A stretch of DNA of 64,000 nucleotides from contig NZ_QKZV01000003.1 in NCBI RefSeq assembly GCF_003254115.1, forward strand, positions 62,001 through 126,000, in the 5' to 3' direction. Of this stretch, positions 8,580 to 17,805 are shown in pieces. The notes under the pieces are model-generated. The model searched no databases. It was not told the origin of the DNA and worked only from the letters and a program-made list of their open reading frames with translations. The translations under genes and the position numbers were made by a program. The DNA comes from Hydrotalea sandarakina. Lineage in GTDB: Bacteria; Bacteroidota; Bacteroidia; Chitinophagales; Chitinophagaceae. Numbering within the stretch: position 1 is the first letter of the stretch; each line of letters starts with the position of its first letter.

Positions 8580-9431
8580 ATGATTATTTGCAAAACAAAA
8601 CAGGCATTGCAAAAAGTGCTTCAATTACAAAATAACCCCATATCCATTGGTTTTGTGCCTACTATGGGCGCATTACATAATGGCCATTTGGCTTTAATTG
8701 ATGCCAGTAAAAAAGCCGGAAATTATACCGTTTCCAGCATTTTTGTAAACCCCACCCAATTTAACAACAAGGAAGATTTTGACAAATATCCCATCTCAAT
8801 TGAGGCTGACATTAACTTGCTAATACAACATCAATGCGATGTTTTGTTTTTGCCTACGGTAGCAGAAATGTACCCTGATGGCCCAAAAATTCCACATCAT
8901 TATCCCTTGAATTATTTGGAACAAATTTTAGAAGGGGAATACCGTCCCGGCCACTTCCAAGGTGTATGCTATATTGTTGAACAATTGCTTAAGTTGGTAA
9001 CTCCCACCCATTTATACATGGGTAGTAAAGATTACCAACAGTGTATGGTCATTCAATTTTTATTACAGTACAATCAACAACTTTCCAATATTCAATTGCA
9101 TATTGAGCCCACTGTTCGCGAGGCCAATGGATTGGCCATGAGTTCAAGAAACAGAAGGCTTTCAACTGAAAATTTTAACAAAGCTGCAACATTATTTCAA
9201 ACCCTTGTTTTCATAAAACAAAACATAGGTCAATACAGTTTAGATGCTTTAATCAACATGGCTAAAACCAAACTCATAGAAGGCGGCTTTGAAAAAATTG
9301 ATTACATAAGCATAGCCGATGCCCACACGCTGAAACCTATTGAACAATTCAACCCACAACAACCGGCCATTGTTTTAGCAGCAGCATTTTTACAAAATGT
9401 TCGGCTTATTGATAATTTACCGCTTAACTAA
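8580..9431 (+). CDS. panC: Pantothenate synthetase
   Basis: 283 residues from the chosen ATG, the usual PanC length. An in-frame GTG at 8541 would add 13 residues but would precede the promoter box. PanC joins D-pantoate and beta-alanine using ATP. Seen: VPTMGALHNGHLALI (the HIGH-like ATP site), SIFVNPTQFNNKEDFDKYP, GHFQGVCYIVEQLLKL, and SSRNRRLS as the KMSKS-like loop. Followed by panD, which makes the beta-alanine substrate, so two consecutive inputs to CoA synthesis are paired here. panB is not in the window. Confidence 0.96.
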   Translation: MIICKTKQALQKVLQLQNNPISIGFVPTMGALHNGHLALIDASKKAGNYTVSSIFVNPTQFNNKEDFDKYPISIEADINLLIQHQCDVLFLPTVAEMYPDGPKIPHHYPLNYLEQILEGEYRPGHFQGVCYIVEQLLKLVTPTHLYMGSKDYQQCMVIQFLLQYNQQLSNIQLHIEPTVREANGLAMSSRNRRLSTENFNKAATLFQTLVFIKQNIGQYSLDALINMAKTKLIEGGFEKIDYISIADAHTLKPIEQFNPQQPAIVLAAAFLQNVRLIDNLPLN

Positions 9432-9443
9432 TGCTTTGAAAAC

Positions 9444-9473
9444 TTGTTATAATCAAAGCATCTTTTACTTTTG
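9444..9473 (+). promoter_or_regulatory. Promoter of panD (-33 TTG and -7 TACTTTTG)
   Basis: TTG at 9444-9446 and TACTTTTG at 9466-9473 are separated by exactly 19 nt, the Bacteroidota optimum. The -7 box ends 8 nt before the panD ATG, so a nearly leaderless mRNA is expected. panD therefore probably has its own promoter in addition to read-through from panC. Confidence 0.65.
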
Positions 9474-9481
9474 CGCTCATT

Positions 9482-9826
9482 ATGTTAATAGAAGTATTAA
9501 AATCGAAGGTTCACCGAGCTGTCATTACAGAAGCTAACTTGAATTATGTGGGTAGTTTAACCTTAGACGAAGACTTGATGGATGCTGCCAACATGATTGA
9601 AAATGAAAAAATTCAAGTGGTTAATGTGAACAATGGAGAGAGATTAGAAACTTATTTAATTAAAGGTCAACGAGGATCCGGTGTTGTGTGTTTAAATGGT
9701 CCTGCTGCCCGTAAAGCCGCTGTTGGCGACATTATTGTAATTATGTCGTATGCACAAATGGATTTTGAAGCAGCCAAAACATTTAAACCGCATGTAATAT
9801 TTCCAAAAGCAGGAAATAAATTATAA
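9482..9826 (+). CDS. panD: Aspartate 1-decarboxylase
   Basis: 114 residues. PanD is a pyruvoyl enzyme that decarboxylates aspartate to beta-alanine. The self-cleavage site Gly24-Ser25 lies in NYVGSLTLD; Ser25 becomes the pyruvoyl group. Other conserved blocks: [14 protein letters not shown] at the N-terminus, the [10 protein letters not shown] strand, [13 protein letters not shown] and [12 protein letters not shown]. Length and motifs are those of the E. coli-type enzyme. It sits 50 nt after panC and ahead of two envelope genes. Confidence 0.97.
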   Translation: MLIEVLKSKVHRAVITEANLNYVGSLTLDEDLMDAANMIENEKIQVVNVNNGERLETYLIKGQRGSGVVCLNGPAARKAAVGDIIVIMSYAQMDFEAAKTFKPHVIFPKAGNKL

Positions 9827-9866
9827 TTAATCAGGCTTCTGTAAATTGCAGTAAGAATTAACCTGC

Positions 9867-10895
9867 ATGGCAAGAAAACTGAAGGTATTTATCAAATACT
9901 TATTTTTTTTAGGACTAGGCATTTTTTTGGTTGCCTGGAGCCTACATCAAATACCGGCCAATCAATGGAATGAATTTACCGGCGCTTTGAAGCATGCCAG
10001 GTACATTTTATTTATTCCTGTTTTTTTCATTTTAACACTAAGCCATATATTTCGTGCCTTACGTTGGAAAATTTTAATGCAACCTCTGGGCTATTTTCCT
10101 ACACTAATCAATACCTTTTTTGCCGTTATGATTGGTTATTTAGCCAACCTTGCAGTTCCTCGGTTGGGCGAAGTTTTAAAATGCACCTTACTGGCCCGTT
10201 ATGAAAAAGTGCCTGCAGAAAAACTGGTTGGTACTATTGTGGTTGAAAGAGCCTTTGATGTACTTTCTTTAGGCATTGTTTTCATATTAGCATTTTTAAC
10301 CCAATATGAAATTATTGGCGATTATGCCATTCAATTAGTCAAACAACTGTTTCAATCTAAATCGGGTGGCGTATCGCTGCGCAAATTAGGAATTGCCATA
10401 TTGGTATTAATTGTTGTAATATTTATTATCCGGCACTGGTTTCAACGATTTGCACATCTTAAAATCGTAATTCAAATTAAAAAAATTATTAAAGGAATTT
10501 GGGAAGGACTCATCAGTATTAAGAATATCAAACAAAAAGGTTTGTTCATATTTTATTCGGCCGCTATTTGGTTATTATATCTTTTAGGCACATGGATTGG
10601 TTTTTATGCTACTATTGGCACCAGCGGTTTAAGCTTTCCGGTTGCTTTTTCTGCTCTGGCATTTGCCAGTATTGGTATGATACTAACACCCGGCGGAATT
10701 GGTGCCTATGCTTACTTTATGGCCATGGTATTGGAAAAAAATGGTGTTGCCTATGGAATAGGATATGCCAATGGAACTTTACAATGGTTTGCACAATTTA
10801 TTATTATTTTACTTTGGGGCTTTGTATGTCTTGGTTTATTGCCTTGGTACAATAAAAAAAGATTACCACAACAAACCCCATCTACAATTCATTAA
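9867..10895 (+). CDS. Lysylphosphatidylglycerol synthase TM-region/UPF0104 family membrane protein
   Basis: 342 residues, about eight transmembrane segments (first at residues 9-25). The family is the flippase-like membrane half of MprF (lysylphosphatidylglycerol synthase) without the catalytic C-terminal domain. Family hallmarks: the early RALRWKILMQPLG block, NLAVPRLGEVLKCTLLARYEKVP, ERAFDVLSLGIV and the late PGGIGAYAYFMAMVLE. Stand-alone members are thought to move lipids or lipid-linked sugars, but the substrate here is unknown. It ends 1 nt before the adenylyltransferase gene, so the two are surely co-transcribed; an envelope glycan role is an inference. Confidence 0.8.
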   Translation: MARKLKVFIKYLFFLGLGIFLVAWSLHQIPANQWNEFTGALKHARYILFIPVFFILTLSHIFRALRWKILMQPLGYFPTLINTFFAVMIGYLANLAVPRLGEVLKCTLLARYEKVPAEKLVGTIVVERAFDVLSLGIVFILAFLTQYEIIGDYAIQLVKQLFQSKSGGVSLRKLGIAILVLIVVIFIIRHWFQRFAHLKIVIQIKKIIKGIWEGLISIKNIKQKGLFIFYSAAIWLLYLLGTWIGFYATIGTSGLSFPVAFSALAFASIGMILTPGGIGAYAYFMAMVLEKNGVAYGIGYANGTLQWFAQFIIILLWGFVCLGLLPWYNKKRLPQQTPSTIH

Positions 10896-10896
10896 T

Positions 10897-11391
10897 ATGC
10901 GATACACACAAGCAATTCAACAAAAAATATTTCATTTAGATGCGTTAAAAGCAATAAGAGCCGGATGGAAAATGCGAAATAAAACGGTTGCCTTTACCAA
11001 TGGTTGCTTTGATATTTTACATGAAGGGCATATTTCCTCATTATCTAAAGCTGCTGAAGCAGCCGATTATTTGATTGTGGGGGTAAATAGTGATGCCAGT
11101 ACCAAACGATTAAAAGGAAATGACAGGCCTGTAAATAATGAGCATAGCAGAGCATTAATACTAGCATCATTAATTATGGTTGATGCAGTTATAATTTTTG
11201 AAGAAGATACGCCTTTACAACTCATTGAGGCTTTAATGCCCGATGTTTTAGTGAAAGGAGGAGATTATACCATTGAAACCATTGTAGGTGCAAAAGAAGT
11301 AATGGCCAATGGTGGGAAGGTGCTTATTAATCCTATTATAGAAGGTTTTTCAACCACAGGCATTCTTCAAAAAATAAGGCAATTGGGTTAA
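10897..11391 (+). CDS. D-glycero-beta-D-manno-heptose 1-phosphate adenylyltransferase (RfaE2/HldE C-terminal type)
   Basis: 164 residues from the ATG at 10897. A longer frame from 10765 would overlap the preceding membrane gene and is rejected. Cytidylyltransferase-fold signatures: FTNGCFDILHEGHISSL (with the HxGH nucleotide-binding motif), VGVNSDASTKRLKG, the NNEHSRALILASL block, and VKGGDY. In proteobacteria this activity is the C-terminal half of HldE; in Bacteroidota it is often a separate protein, as here. It makes ADP-heptose for lipopolysaccharide core. The kinase half is not in the window. Confidence 0.88.
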   Translation: MRYTQAIQQKIFHLDALKAIRAGWKMRNKTVAFTNGCFDILHEGHISSLSKAAEAADYLIVGVNSDASTKRLKGNDRPVNNEHSRALILASLIMVDAVIIFEEDTPLQLIEALMPDVLVKGGDYTIETIVGAKEVMANGGKVLINPIIEGFSTTGILQKIRQLG

Positions 11392-11418
11392 TGATTTTGT
11401 TAAATTCATACACATACA

Positions 11419-11456
11419 ATAAAGCCCCTAACGCTTTCATTAATTAGGGGCTTTAT
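11419..11456. terminator. Bidirectional terminator between the adenylyltransferase and dnaJ
   Basis: AAAGCCCCTAA at 11421-11431 pairs with TTAGGGGCTTT at 11444-11454; the flanking AT pairs extend the stem. T-rich on both strands, and it lies between two converging genes. Confidence 0.8.
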
Positions 11457-11474
11457 AATAGGTTTTATATCCAA

Positions 11475-12641
11475 TTATTGAAAGGCTTCTTTCACCCTAT
11501 CGAAAAATGATTTTTCATTTTTTCCGGGTTGAGGTTTGAAGTTGGGGCTTTGACTTAACTTTTCCAACATTGCTTTTTCTTCAGCAGAAACAGTTTGCGG
11601 TGTCCAAATATTTACATGAATAAGTTGGTCACCTTTAGCATAGCCTTGTACTTCCGGGAAACCTTTTCCTTTTAACCGAAATATTTTACCACTTTGTGTA
11701 CCGGCCGGTATTTTAATTTTAGCCTTACCATCAATGGTAGGCACTTCAACCTGTGTTCCAAAAATAGCATCAGGAATAGAAATATGTAAGTCGTAAGCAA
11801 CATTCAATCCATCGCGTTGTAATTCTGGATGTGGTTCTTCTTCAATTTGAATTAATAAGTCGCCGGGCATTCCACCACGTTCACCTGCATTGCCTTTTCC
11901 GCTCATACTTAATTGCATACCCTCTTGCACGCCTGCAGGCACATCAATTGAAATAGTTTCTTCACCATATACCCTACCTTCACCTTTACAGGCAGTACAT
12001 TTATTGGTAATAGTACTTCCTTCACCATTACAAGTAGGACAGGTAGTAACAGTTTGCATTTGTCCTAAAAAAGTATTGGTAACTCGGCGAACTTGGCCTG
12101 TTCCACCACAAGTAGCGCAGGTTTGAATACTGCTTTTATCTTTTGCACCATTGCCACCACAAGTTGAACAAACTACATATTTTTTTACTTTAACTTGTTT
12201 GTTCACACCATTGGCAATTTCTTCATAGTTCAGTTTAATCTTTATTCTAAGATTACTACCTCTTTGGCCTGTAGGTCTTCTGTTACTGCCACTACCGCGT
12301 CTTGAACTTCCGCCACCAAAAAAGCTACCAAAAACATCATCGCCAAAAATGTCACCAAAATGGCTGAAAATGTCTTCCATATTCTGAGCGCCGCCAAATC
12401 CACCTGAGCCGGGGCCAAAGGCCTGATGACCATACCTATCGTATCGAGCCCTTTTATCCGGGTCACTTAGCACTTCGTAGGCTTCTGCTGCCTCTTTAAA
12501 CTTTTCTTCAGCGGCCTTGTCACCGGGATTTCTATCAGGGTGATATTGCATGGCCACTTTGCGATAGGATTTTTTAATTTCTTCAGCAGTAGCTGTTTTT
12601 GTTACGTTTAAAATTTCGTAATAGTCTCTTTTTGTTGACAT
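11475..12641 (-). CDS. dnaJ: Chaperone protein DnaJ
   Basis: 388 residues, full-length type I DnaJ, the co-chaperone that delivers clients to DnaK and triggers its ATPase. Domains in order: J-domain with HPD at 34-36; a Gly/Phe/Ser-rich linker about 73-125; four zinc-binding CxxCxGxG repeats at 158-165, 175-182, 201-208 and 215-222; then the C-terminal substrate-binding beta domains with [13 protein letters not shown]. Follows grpE by 37 nt in the usual grpE-dnaJ order. dnaK is not adjacent. Confidence 0.98.
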   Translation of the reverse strand: MSTKRDYYEILNVTKTATAEEIKKSYRKVAMQYHPDRNPGDKAAEEKFKEAAEAYEVLSDPDKRARYDRYGHQAFGPGSGGFGGAQNMEDIFSHFGDIFGDDVFGSFFGGGSSRRGSGSNRRPTGQRGSNLRIKIKLNYEEIANGVNKQVKVKKYVVCSTCGGNGAKDKSSIQTCATCGGTGQVRRVTNTFLGQMQTVTTCPTCNGEGSTITNKCTACKGEGRVYGEETISIDVPAGVQEGMQLSMSGKGNAGERGGMPGDLLIQIEEEPHPELQRDGLNVAYDLHISIPDAIFGTQVEVPTIDGKAKIKIPAGTQSGKIFRLKGKGFPEVQGYAKGDQLIHVNIWTPQTVSAEEKAMLEKLSQSPNFKPQPGKNEKSFFDRVKEAFQ

Positions 12642-12678
12642 AATTTTTGGATTGTGGAGTAGTAGAAACTACCAAATT

Positions 12679-13260
12679 TTATTTTCCTACAACAACTTTT
12701 GCAAAACGAATTAATTTGTCGTTTAAATAATATCCTTTTTGAATTTCATCTAACACTTTACCTTTTAATGCTTCTGTAGGCGCATCTATTTCAGTAATGG
12801 CTTCATGCTTTTCAGTGTCAAATTCCTGTTGTAAACTATCCATTACTTTTAAACCTTTACTCTGCAAAATATTGCGCAGTTTATTGAAAACCAACTGTAT
12901 GCCTTCTTTTTGCAAAGCAATATTATCCGATTCATTTAATTGCTTCTCTGCCCTGTCGCAATCATCTAAAACTTCCAACAATGACATTATAACTTCTTTT
13001 CCGGCAGTTTGTTGCAATTCAATACGTTCTTTGGCTGTTCGGCGTTTGTAGTTCTCAAATTCAGCCAATAAACGTAAATATTTATCTTTTTGTTCTTGAA
13101 TTTCAGCTTCTAACTTTTCTATTTGGCCTTGTTCTGCCACAGGTTCATTTAAATGAGCAGATCCTGCTGCATTTTCGTCAGTATTTAATGTTAAATCGGT
13201 TTCATTTACCTGATTTTCCTTCTCATTTACGTGTTTGTGATGTTTTTCTTTTCCTTGCAT
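12679..13260 (-). CDS. grpE: Nucleotide exchange factor GrpE
   Basis: 193 residues. GrpE releases ADP from DnaK. Seen: a charged, variable N-terminal tail (to about 45), a long coiled-coil helix from about 48 to 110 with the family block RLLAEFENYKRRTAKER, and the beta-wing GKVLDEIQKGYYLNDKLIRFAKVVVGK at the end. It starts the grpE-dnaJ pair. No CIRCE element was recognised upstream. Confidence 0.96.
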   Translation of the reverse strand: MQGKEKHHKHVNEKENQVNETDLTLNTDENAAGSAHLNEPVAEQGQIEKLEAEIQEQKDKYLRLLAEFENYKRRTAKERIELQQTAGKEVIMSLLEVLDDCDRAEKQLNESDNIALQKEGIQLVFNKLRNILQSKGLKVMDSLQQEFDTEKHEAITEIDAPTEALKGKVLDEIQKGYYLNDKLIRFAKVVVGK

Positions 13261-13340
13261 AGCTCAAATTTGAAGTGTTACCTGTAAGGCAATTTTTTTG
13301 CCAATTAAACTTAAGCAGCAAAAATGGCAGTACTTGCGCT

Positions 13341-13348
13341 TACTTTTG
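13341..13348 (+). promoter_or_regulatory. -7 promoter box of the rlmI-like gene
   Basis: TACTTTTG, 4 nt before the ATG at 13353. It lies within a longer in-frame extension, supporting the later start and a leaderless mRNA. Confidence 0.5.
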
Positions 13349-13352
13349 CAAA

Positions 13353-14531
13353 ATGACGAAGGTTTTTTTAAACAAAAAAATGAATGAAAGAATTGCCGGT
13401 GGCCACCCTTGGATTTTTGGTAATGAATTGCAACCAATACCCCCTGATAGCATTAAAGCTGGCAGTTTAGTTGAAGTTTATACAATTGACAAAAAATGGA
13501 TTGGAATAGGTTATTTTAACCCTAAATCACAAATTGCTGTTCGTTTATTAACCAGGAAAAAAGAACCGGTTGATGCGCATTTTTTTTATAAAAGAATTTT
13601 GGACGCTTGGCAATACCGTCAAAAATTGGGTTATTACGAAAATTGCAGATTGGTATTTGGCGAAGCCGACGAACTACCTGCCCTTATTATTGATAAGTTT
13701 AATGATTATTTTGTTATACAAACATTGGCTTTGGGAACAGATGTTTGGAAAGCCGCCATTGTTGATGCATTGGAAAAAATTTTTAAACCCAAAGGCATTT
13801 ATGAGCGTAATGATGTTCCGGTTCGCGAATTAGAAGGATTAACTCAACAAAAAGGTTTTTTATCGGCTCCCTTTGAAACGGAAATCATTATACGAGAAAA
13901 TGGTTTGCAATTTTATGTTGATATTGAAAATGGCCAAAAAACCGGCTATTTTTTAGACCAACAACACAATAGAAGTGCCATTGCACCCATAGTAAAACAA
14001 GCAAAAGTATTAGGTGCATTTACCTATACCGGTACATTTGAAATACATGCTGCACATTATGGAGCCACTTCCGTAAAAGGCATTGATATTAGTGAATCAG
14101 CCATACAACAAGCCAAACGCAATGCTGCACTTAACCATTTAGAAAACATTTGCCACTTTGAAGTTGCCAATGCATTTGATGTATTGAAGCAATGGGCTAA
14201 AGAGGAACAAAAATTTGATGTGGTAATGTTAGATCCACCGGCCTTTACAAAAAGCCGCCAAAACATTCAAAATGCTTTGAATGGTTATAAAGAAATTAAT
14301 TTAAGAGGAATGAAATTGGTGGCGAATGGTGGGTTTTTAGTAACAAGCAGTTGTACCAATTTGGTGAATGCACAACAGTTTTTGCAAACCATTGAATGGG
14401 CTGCTAAAGATGCACGAAAAAAAATCAGGCAAGTTACTTTCCAAACACAATCCAATGACCATCCTATTATTCGCGGACTGGAAAATACGGAATACCTAAA
14501 ATTTTTAATTGTTGAGGTAAGAGATAAATAG
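13353..14531 (+). CDS. Class I SAM-dependent rRNA methyltransferase (RlmI-like, m5C)
   Basis: 392 residues from the ATG at 13353; the frame is open to 13275 but that extension contains the promoter box. N-terminal PUA-like domain (MNERIAGGHPWIFGNEL, GSLVEVY, about residues 1-75), a linking EEHAD-like domain, then a Rossmann methyltransferase with GQKTGYFLDQQHNR, the SAM-binding VLGAFTYTGTF and the catalytic block DPPAFTKSRQ. The SSCTN near the C-terminus carries a cysteine as in m5C enzymes. E. coli RlmI methylates C1962 of 23S rRNA; the same target is likely but inferred. Confidence 0.85.
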   Translation: MTKVFLNKKMNERIAGGHPWIFGNELQPIPPDSIKAGSLVEVYTIDKKWIGIGYFNPKSQIAVRLLTRKKEPVDAHFFYKRILDAWQYRQKLGYYENCRLVFGEADELPALIIDKFNDYFVIQTLALGTDVWKAAIVDALEKIFKPKGIYERNDVPVRELEGLTQQKGFLSAPFETEIIIRENGLQFYVDIENGQKTGYFLDQQHNRSAIAPIVKQAKVLGAFTYTGTFEIHAAHYGATSVKGIDISESAIQQAKRNAALNHLENICHFEVANAFDVLKQWAKEEQKFDVVMLDPPAFTKSRQNIQNALNGYKEINLRGMKLVANGGFLVTSSCTNLVNAQQFLQTIEWAAKDARKKIRQVTFQTQSNDHPIIRGLENTEYLKFLIVEVRDK

Positions 14532-14542
14532 GAACCAATCCA

Positions 14543-14890
14543 TTATTTCACCACCTGAAAACGACCGGATTGTACAATCATGCCATTTTGATTGCGTAAT
14601 TGATAAACATACATACCACGGTAATACTCATCTAAAGGAACAGTTATTTTATTGCCATCTACGGCATACTCGTTCATTTTTTTGCCAATGAAACTAAAAA
14701 TATACAGTGTGTAATTTTTATAATTTTGATTGGATTCGAATTCAAAATTTACAAATGATGTAGCGGGATTAGGATATACAGTCACTACTTTTACCTGATC
14801 GAAAACATCGGGAAACGGGCTTTTTTCAGGATTAGCATTACCTGCAAAAAAACTGAAAGCAAATAAAAAAGTTAAGTAAAGTTTAATCAT
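14543..14890 (-). CDS. Small secreted protein consisting of a type IX secretion C-terminal sorting domain
   Basis: 115 residues. Signal peptide at 1-18 (MIKLYLTFLFAFSFFAGNA), then a short spacer and a domain with the T9SS type A sorting pattern: VYPNPATSFVNFEF (the YPNP motif), a central LYIFSFIGKK strand, IPL-like VPLDEYYRGMYVYQL, and the final basic GRFQVVK. There is no cargo domain between the signal and the sorting tail. Such tails normally direct large surface proteins through the T9SS translocon. The 12-nt gap to the converging methyltransferase leaves no room for missing sequence downstream. Function unknown. Confidence 0.75.
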   Translation of the reverse strand: MIKLYLTFLFAFSFFAGNANPEKSPFPDVFDQVKVVTVYPNPATSFVNFEFESNQNYKNYTLYIFSFIGKKMNEYAVDGNKITVPLDEYYRGMYVYQLRNQNGMIVQSGRFQVVK

Positions 14891-15061
14891 TCAAGCACAC
14901 TTAAACAATGCTAAGTTAGCAATAAGGATTGAAAAAATATAGTGCCTTAACAATTACTACAACATTTGTATGAACTTCTCAGGAGGGCTTGTAGAAAAAT
15001 TAAGGGAGCATTAACAAGTTATACCCCCTTAAAATACAGTTAAACCAAATAAATAAAGGCA

Positions 15062-15526
15062 TTAGGCTGCCAGCGTTTGTTGAATAGCATTAAAGTTAGG
15101 TAACTCGCCGGCATTTTCCAACACTTCGGCATATTGAATTATGCCGTTAGCATCAATAACAAAAGCAGCACGCTTACTTACGCCTTTCATCCAACCAATA
15201 AAATTATCATATATTGCTCCATAAGCTGTAGAAACTTCTTTATTAAAATCGCTTAATAAAGGGAAGTTCAATTGTTCTATTTCTTTAAACTTAGCCAATG
15301 TGAAAGGCGAATCAACAGAAATGCCTAAAACAACGGCATTTGCATTGTTGTAAACAGCAATACCATCGCGTACAGAACATAATTCTTTAGTACATACTCC
15401 GGTAAATGCCATTGGAAAAAATAGCAATATAACCTGTTTACCCCTGAATGAACTTAATGTAACCTGATTTTTTTCAGTATCGTACAAAGTAAAATCGGGC
15501 GCAGGCATGCCTGGATGTAATTGCAT
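15062..15526 (-). CDS. Peroxiredoxin (AhpC/TSA family)
   Basis: 154 residues with a thioredoxin fold. It reduces peroxides in the cytosol through the peroxidatic Cys45 in PMAFTGVCTKELC; Cys50 lies five residues on and there is no other cysteine, so it is either a 1-Cys type or pairs Cys45/Cys50 atypically. The Pro and Thr of the Px3Tx2C active site are present (PMAFTGVC). The opening GMPAPDFTLYDTE is typical of the AhpE/Bcp neighbourhood. Single gene, no signal peptide. Confidence 0.88.
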   Translation of the reverse strand: MQLHPGMPAPDFTLYDTEKNQVTLSSFRGKQVILLFFPMAFTGVCTKELCSVRDGIAVYNNANAVVLGISVDSPFTLAKFKEIEQLNFPLLSDFNKEVSTAYGAIYDNFIGWMKGVSKRAAFVIDANGIIQYAEVLENAGELPNFNAIQQTLAA

Positions 15527-15617
15527 AAATGAGGTTTTAAGGTTTAAAAATAAAATTTATAATACAACATACGAAAACTAAATTGGTTGCTTTCATTATC
15601 ATAAAGTAATTGAAATA

Positions 15618-16502
15618 TTATTTTTTTAGAATTTGTAAACAGGCTTGCAGGCTATTTTGCCATTCGGGTGGCCGAATACCAAATACCTGCGTAATTTTTT
15701 CGGTATTTAAACCACTGTATGCCGGCCTTTTGGCAGCAGTTGGAAATTGTGCCGTTGTAATGGCATTTACTTTGCACTGCAACTGCATATTTTGTTGTAT
15801 GGCCAACGCAAATTGATACCAACTAATTATACCCTGATTAGCATAATGATAAATTCCGTAAGGAACTGATTGCAATGATTGGGTACTAAGTGTTGTAATG
15901 ATTGTCATGACTGCTAATGCTAAGTCGGCCGCGTAAGTTGGACTTCCATACTGATCGCTTACAACGCCAATTTCATTTTTTTCTTTCATCAGTCGAATCA
16001 TGGTCTTAACAAAGTTGTTGCCGTAGCTGCTATATACCCATGATGTTCTTATAATGATGGCTTTGGCGCAATTTGCTAATGCCAGTTTTTCGCCCATATA
16101 TTTTGTATAACCATAGTAATTTATGGGATTGGTTAGACTGTCGGGTAAATAAGGCTGAGTAGCAGTACCATCAAACACATAATCGGTTGAGAAACTAACC
16201 AATACAGCATTATATTTTGAACAAGCTTTAGCTAAATAACTAACAGCATCAGCATTAACGGCATAGGCTTGTTGCTGATTAGTTTCGGCTTTATCAACGG
16301 CAGTGTATGCTGCACAATTAATACAAAACGCAGGTTTATATTGCTGAAAAAGTTGTAACACTTCAGTTTCGTTCGAAATGTCAAGTGCCTCTTTATCGCA
16401 AAAAACAAAACGAAAGTGTTGGGCAAATTTTTCCGATAACTGCTGTAATTCAGTTCCTACTTGCCCATTTTTACCGGTAACTAAAATAAGAGGTAATTCC
16501 AT
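15618..16502 (-). CDS. rfbD: dTDP-4-dehydrorhamnose reductase-like (RmlD/RfbD) protein
   Basis: 294 residues, extended SDR fold. NAD(P)-binding GKNGQVGTELQ near the N-terminus, STDYVFDG, and the catalytic YYGYTKYMGE (YxxxK). RmlD reduces dTDP-4-keto-rhamnose to dTDP-L-rhamnose. The rfbA, rfbB and rfbC partners are not in the window, so it may act on a different sugar in this operon. Last gene of the five-gene nucleotide-sugar operon, 9 nt after its neighbour. Confidence 0.85.
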   Translation of the reverse strand: MELPLILVTGKNGQVGTELQQLSEKFAQHFRFVFCDKEALDISNETEVLQLFQQYKPAFCINCAAYTAVDKAETNQQQAYAVNADAVSYLAKACSKYNAVLVSFSTDYVFDGTATQPYLPDSLTNPINYYGYTKYMGEKLALANCAKAIIIRTSWVYSSYGNNFVKTMIRLMKEKNEIGVVSDQYGSPTYAADLALAVMTIITTLSTQSLQSVPYGIYHYANQGIISWYQFALAIQQNMQLQCKVNAITTAQFPTAAKRPAYSGLNTEKITQVFGIRPPEWQNSLQACLQILKK

Positions 16503-16511
16503 ATTCGAAAT

Positions 16512-17786
16512 TTATAAAGTCCAGTATTTTCTGGAAAATATTTTGTTGGCATAAATTCCTTTCACGTCAACAATTAAAGCATGCGGCAAAGTTATTTGGG
16601 CAAAATAGGCATCATCCAATGCTTTATATTCATTATGCGCTACGGCTATTACCACAATGTCGTAATTGTTTTGTATTTGATCAATCAATCCGAAACCATA
16701 TTCTTTTAATAATGCTTCATGGCTAGCCCTGGGATCAGTAACATGCACCTGAATTTGAAGTTGCTGCAAGGCTGTTACCACATCTGCGATTTTTGCGTTG
16801 CGAATATCGGCCACATTTTCTTTAAAGGTGGCACCCATAATTAACACCTTAGCCTGCTTAACCACATCAACCGCAACAATTAAATGCTGAATAATTTTAT
16901 CGGCAATGTATTTGCCCATACCATCATTAATCATTCGTGCAGCGGTAATAATTTGTGAGTTATAGCCTAACTTCGCAGCTTTGTAAGTTAAATAGTAAGG
17001 GTCAACACCAATACAATGCCCACCCACCAATCCGGGTGTAAAAGGCATAAAGTTCCATTTTGTTGCTGCAGCTGCTAACACCTCATGGGTATTTAATTCC
17101 ATTTTATCAAAAATCATGGACAACTCGTTCATTAAACCAATGTTTAAATCACGTTGAGTATTTTCAATAATTTTAGCAGCTTCGGCCGTTTTAATATTAG
17201 GCGCAATATGAATACCCGCTTCAACTATTGCCCCATACAGAGTCGCAATTTGCTTAGTAGCAGTTTCATTACATCCGGCCACTACTTTTATAACCTTTTG
17301 TAAAGTGTGTTGCTTATCACCCGGATTAATTCGTTCGGGCGAATAACCGTACATAAAATCTTCGCCGGCTTTTAATCCGCTGTTCTGTTCAATAACAGGA
17401 ATACAATCTTCTTCAGTACAACCCGGATAAACCGTAGATTCAAATACAACGGTACTGCCTTTACTAATAACATTACCCAACGTATGGCAAGCTTTAAGCA
17501 AAGGTGTTAAATTGGGAATACGCTCCCCATTTACGGGGGTGGGTACCGCTACAATATAAAATGAACAGTTTTTTAAGCACTGTTCATCATTCGAAAAAGT
17601 TATGTTTAATGCTTCAAATGCTTCCGCATTAAACTCTTGGTTGGGATCAATGTTTTGTTGTAGTAATTGAATTTTATTTACATCAATATCATAACCAACC
17701 ACTTTAAATTTTTTTGCGAAAGCCAATGCCAACGAAAGGCCTACATAGCCCATACCAATAATAGCCACCGTGGGGTTGGGTTGCAT
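16512..17786 (-). CDS. UDP-N-acetyl-hexosamine 6-dehydrogenase (nucleotide sugar dehydrogenase)
   Basis: 424 residues from the ATG at 17786; a TTG two codons earlier is possible. N-terminal NAD site GMGYVGLSLALAFAKK, the central dehydrogenase domain, and the catalytic Cys258 in GGHCIGVDPYYLTYKA. That motif is the WbpO/WecC/TviB subgroup, which oxidises UDP-GalNAc or UDP-GlcNAc to the uronate, rather than the GGSCFPKD form of UDP-glucose dehydrogenase found three genes away. It probably makes a 2-acetamido-uronic acid precursor for capsule or O-antigen. Fourth gene of the operon. Confidence 0.85.
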   Translation of the reverse strand: MQPNPTVAIIGMGYVGLSLALAFAKKFKVVGYDIDVNKIQLLQQNIDPNQEFNAEAFEALNITFSNDEQCLKNCSFYIVAVPTPVNGERIPNLTPLLKACHTLGNVISKGSTVVFESTVYPGCTEEDCIPVIEQNSGLKAGEDFMYGYSPERINPGDKQHTLQKVIKVVAGCNETATKQIATLYGAIVEAGIHIAPNIKTAEAAKIIENTQRDLNIGLMNELSMIFDKMELNTHEVLAAAATKWNFMPFTPGLVGGHCIGVDPYYLTYKAAKLGYNSQIITAARMINDGMGKYIADKIIQHLIVAVDVVKQAKVLIMGATFKENVADIRNAKIADVVTALQQLQIQVHVTDPRASHEALLKEYGFGLIDQIQNNYDIVVIAVAHNEYKALDDAYFAQITLPHALIVDVKGIYANKIFSRKYWTL

Positions 17787-17805
17787 ACGCAATTGAATTT
17801 TGCAA

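Noticed and set aside
10765-10896. Upstream start for the heptose-phosphate adenylyltransferase
   Set aside because: The extension lies inside the preceding membrane-protein gene; the ATG at 10897 is 1 nt after its stop and fits the family N-terminus.
13275-13352. Upstream start for the rlmI-like gene
   Set aside because: The extra 26 codons contain the TACTTTTG promoter box and do not resemble the family N-terminus.
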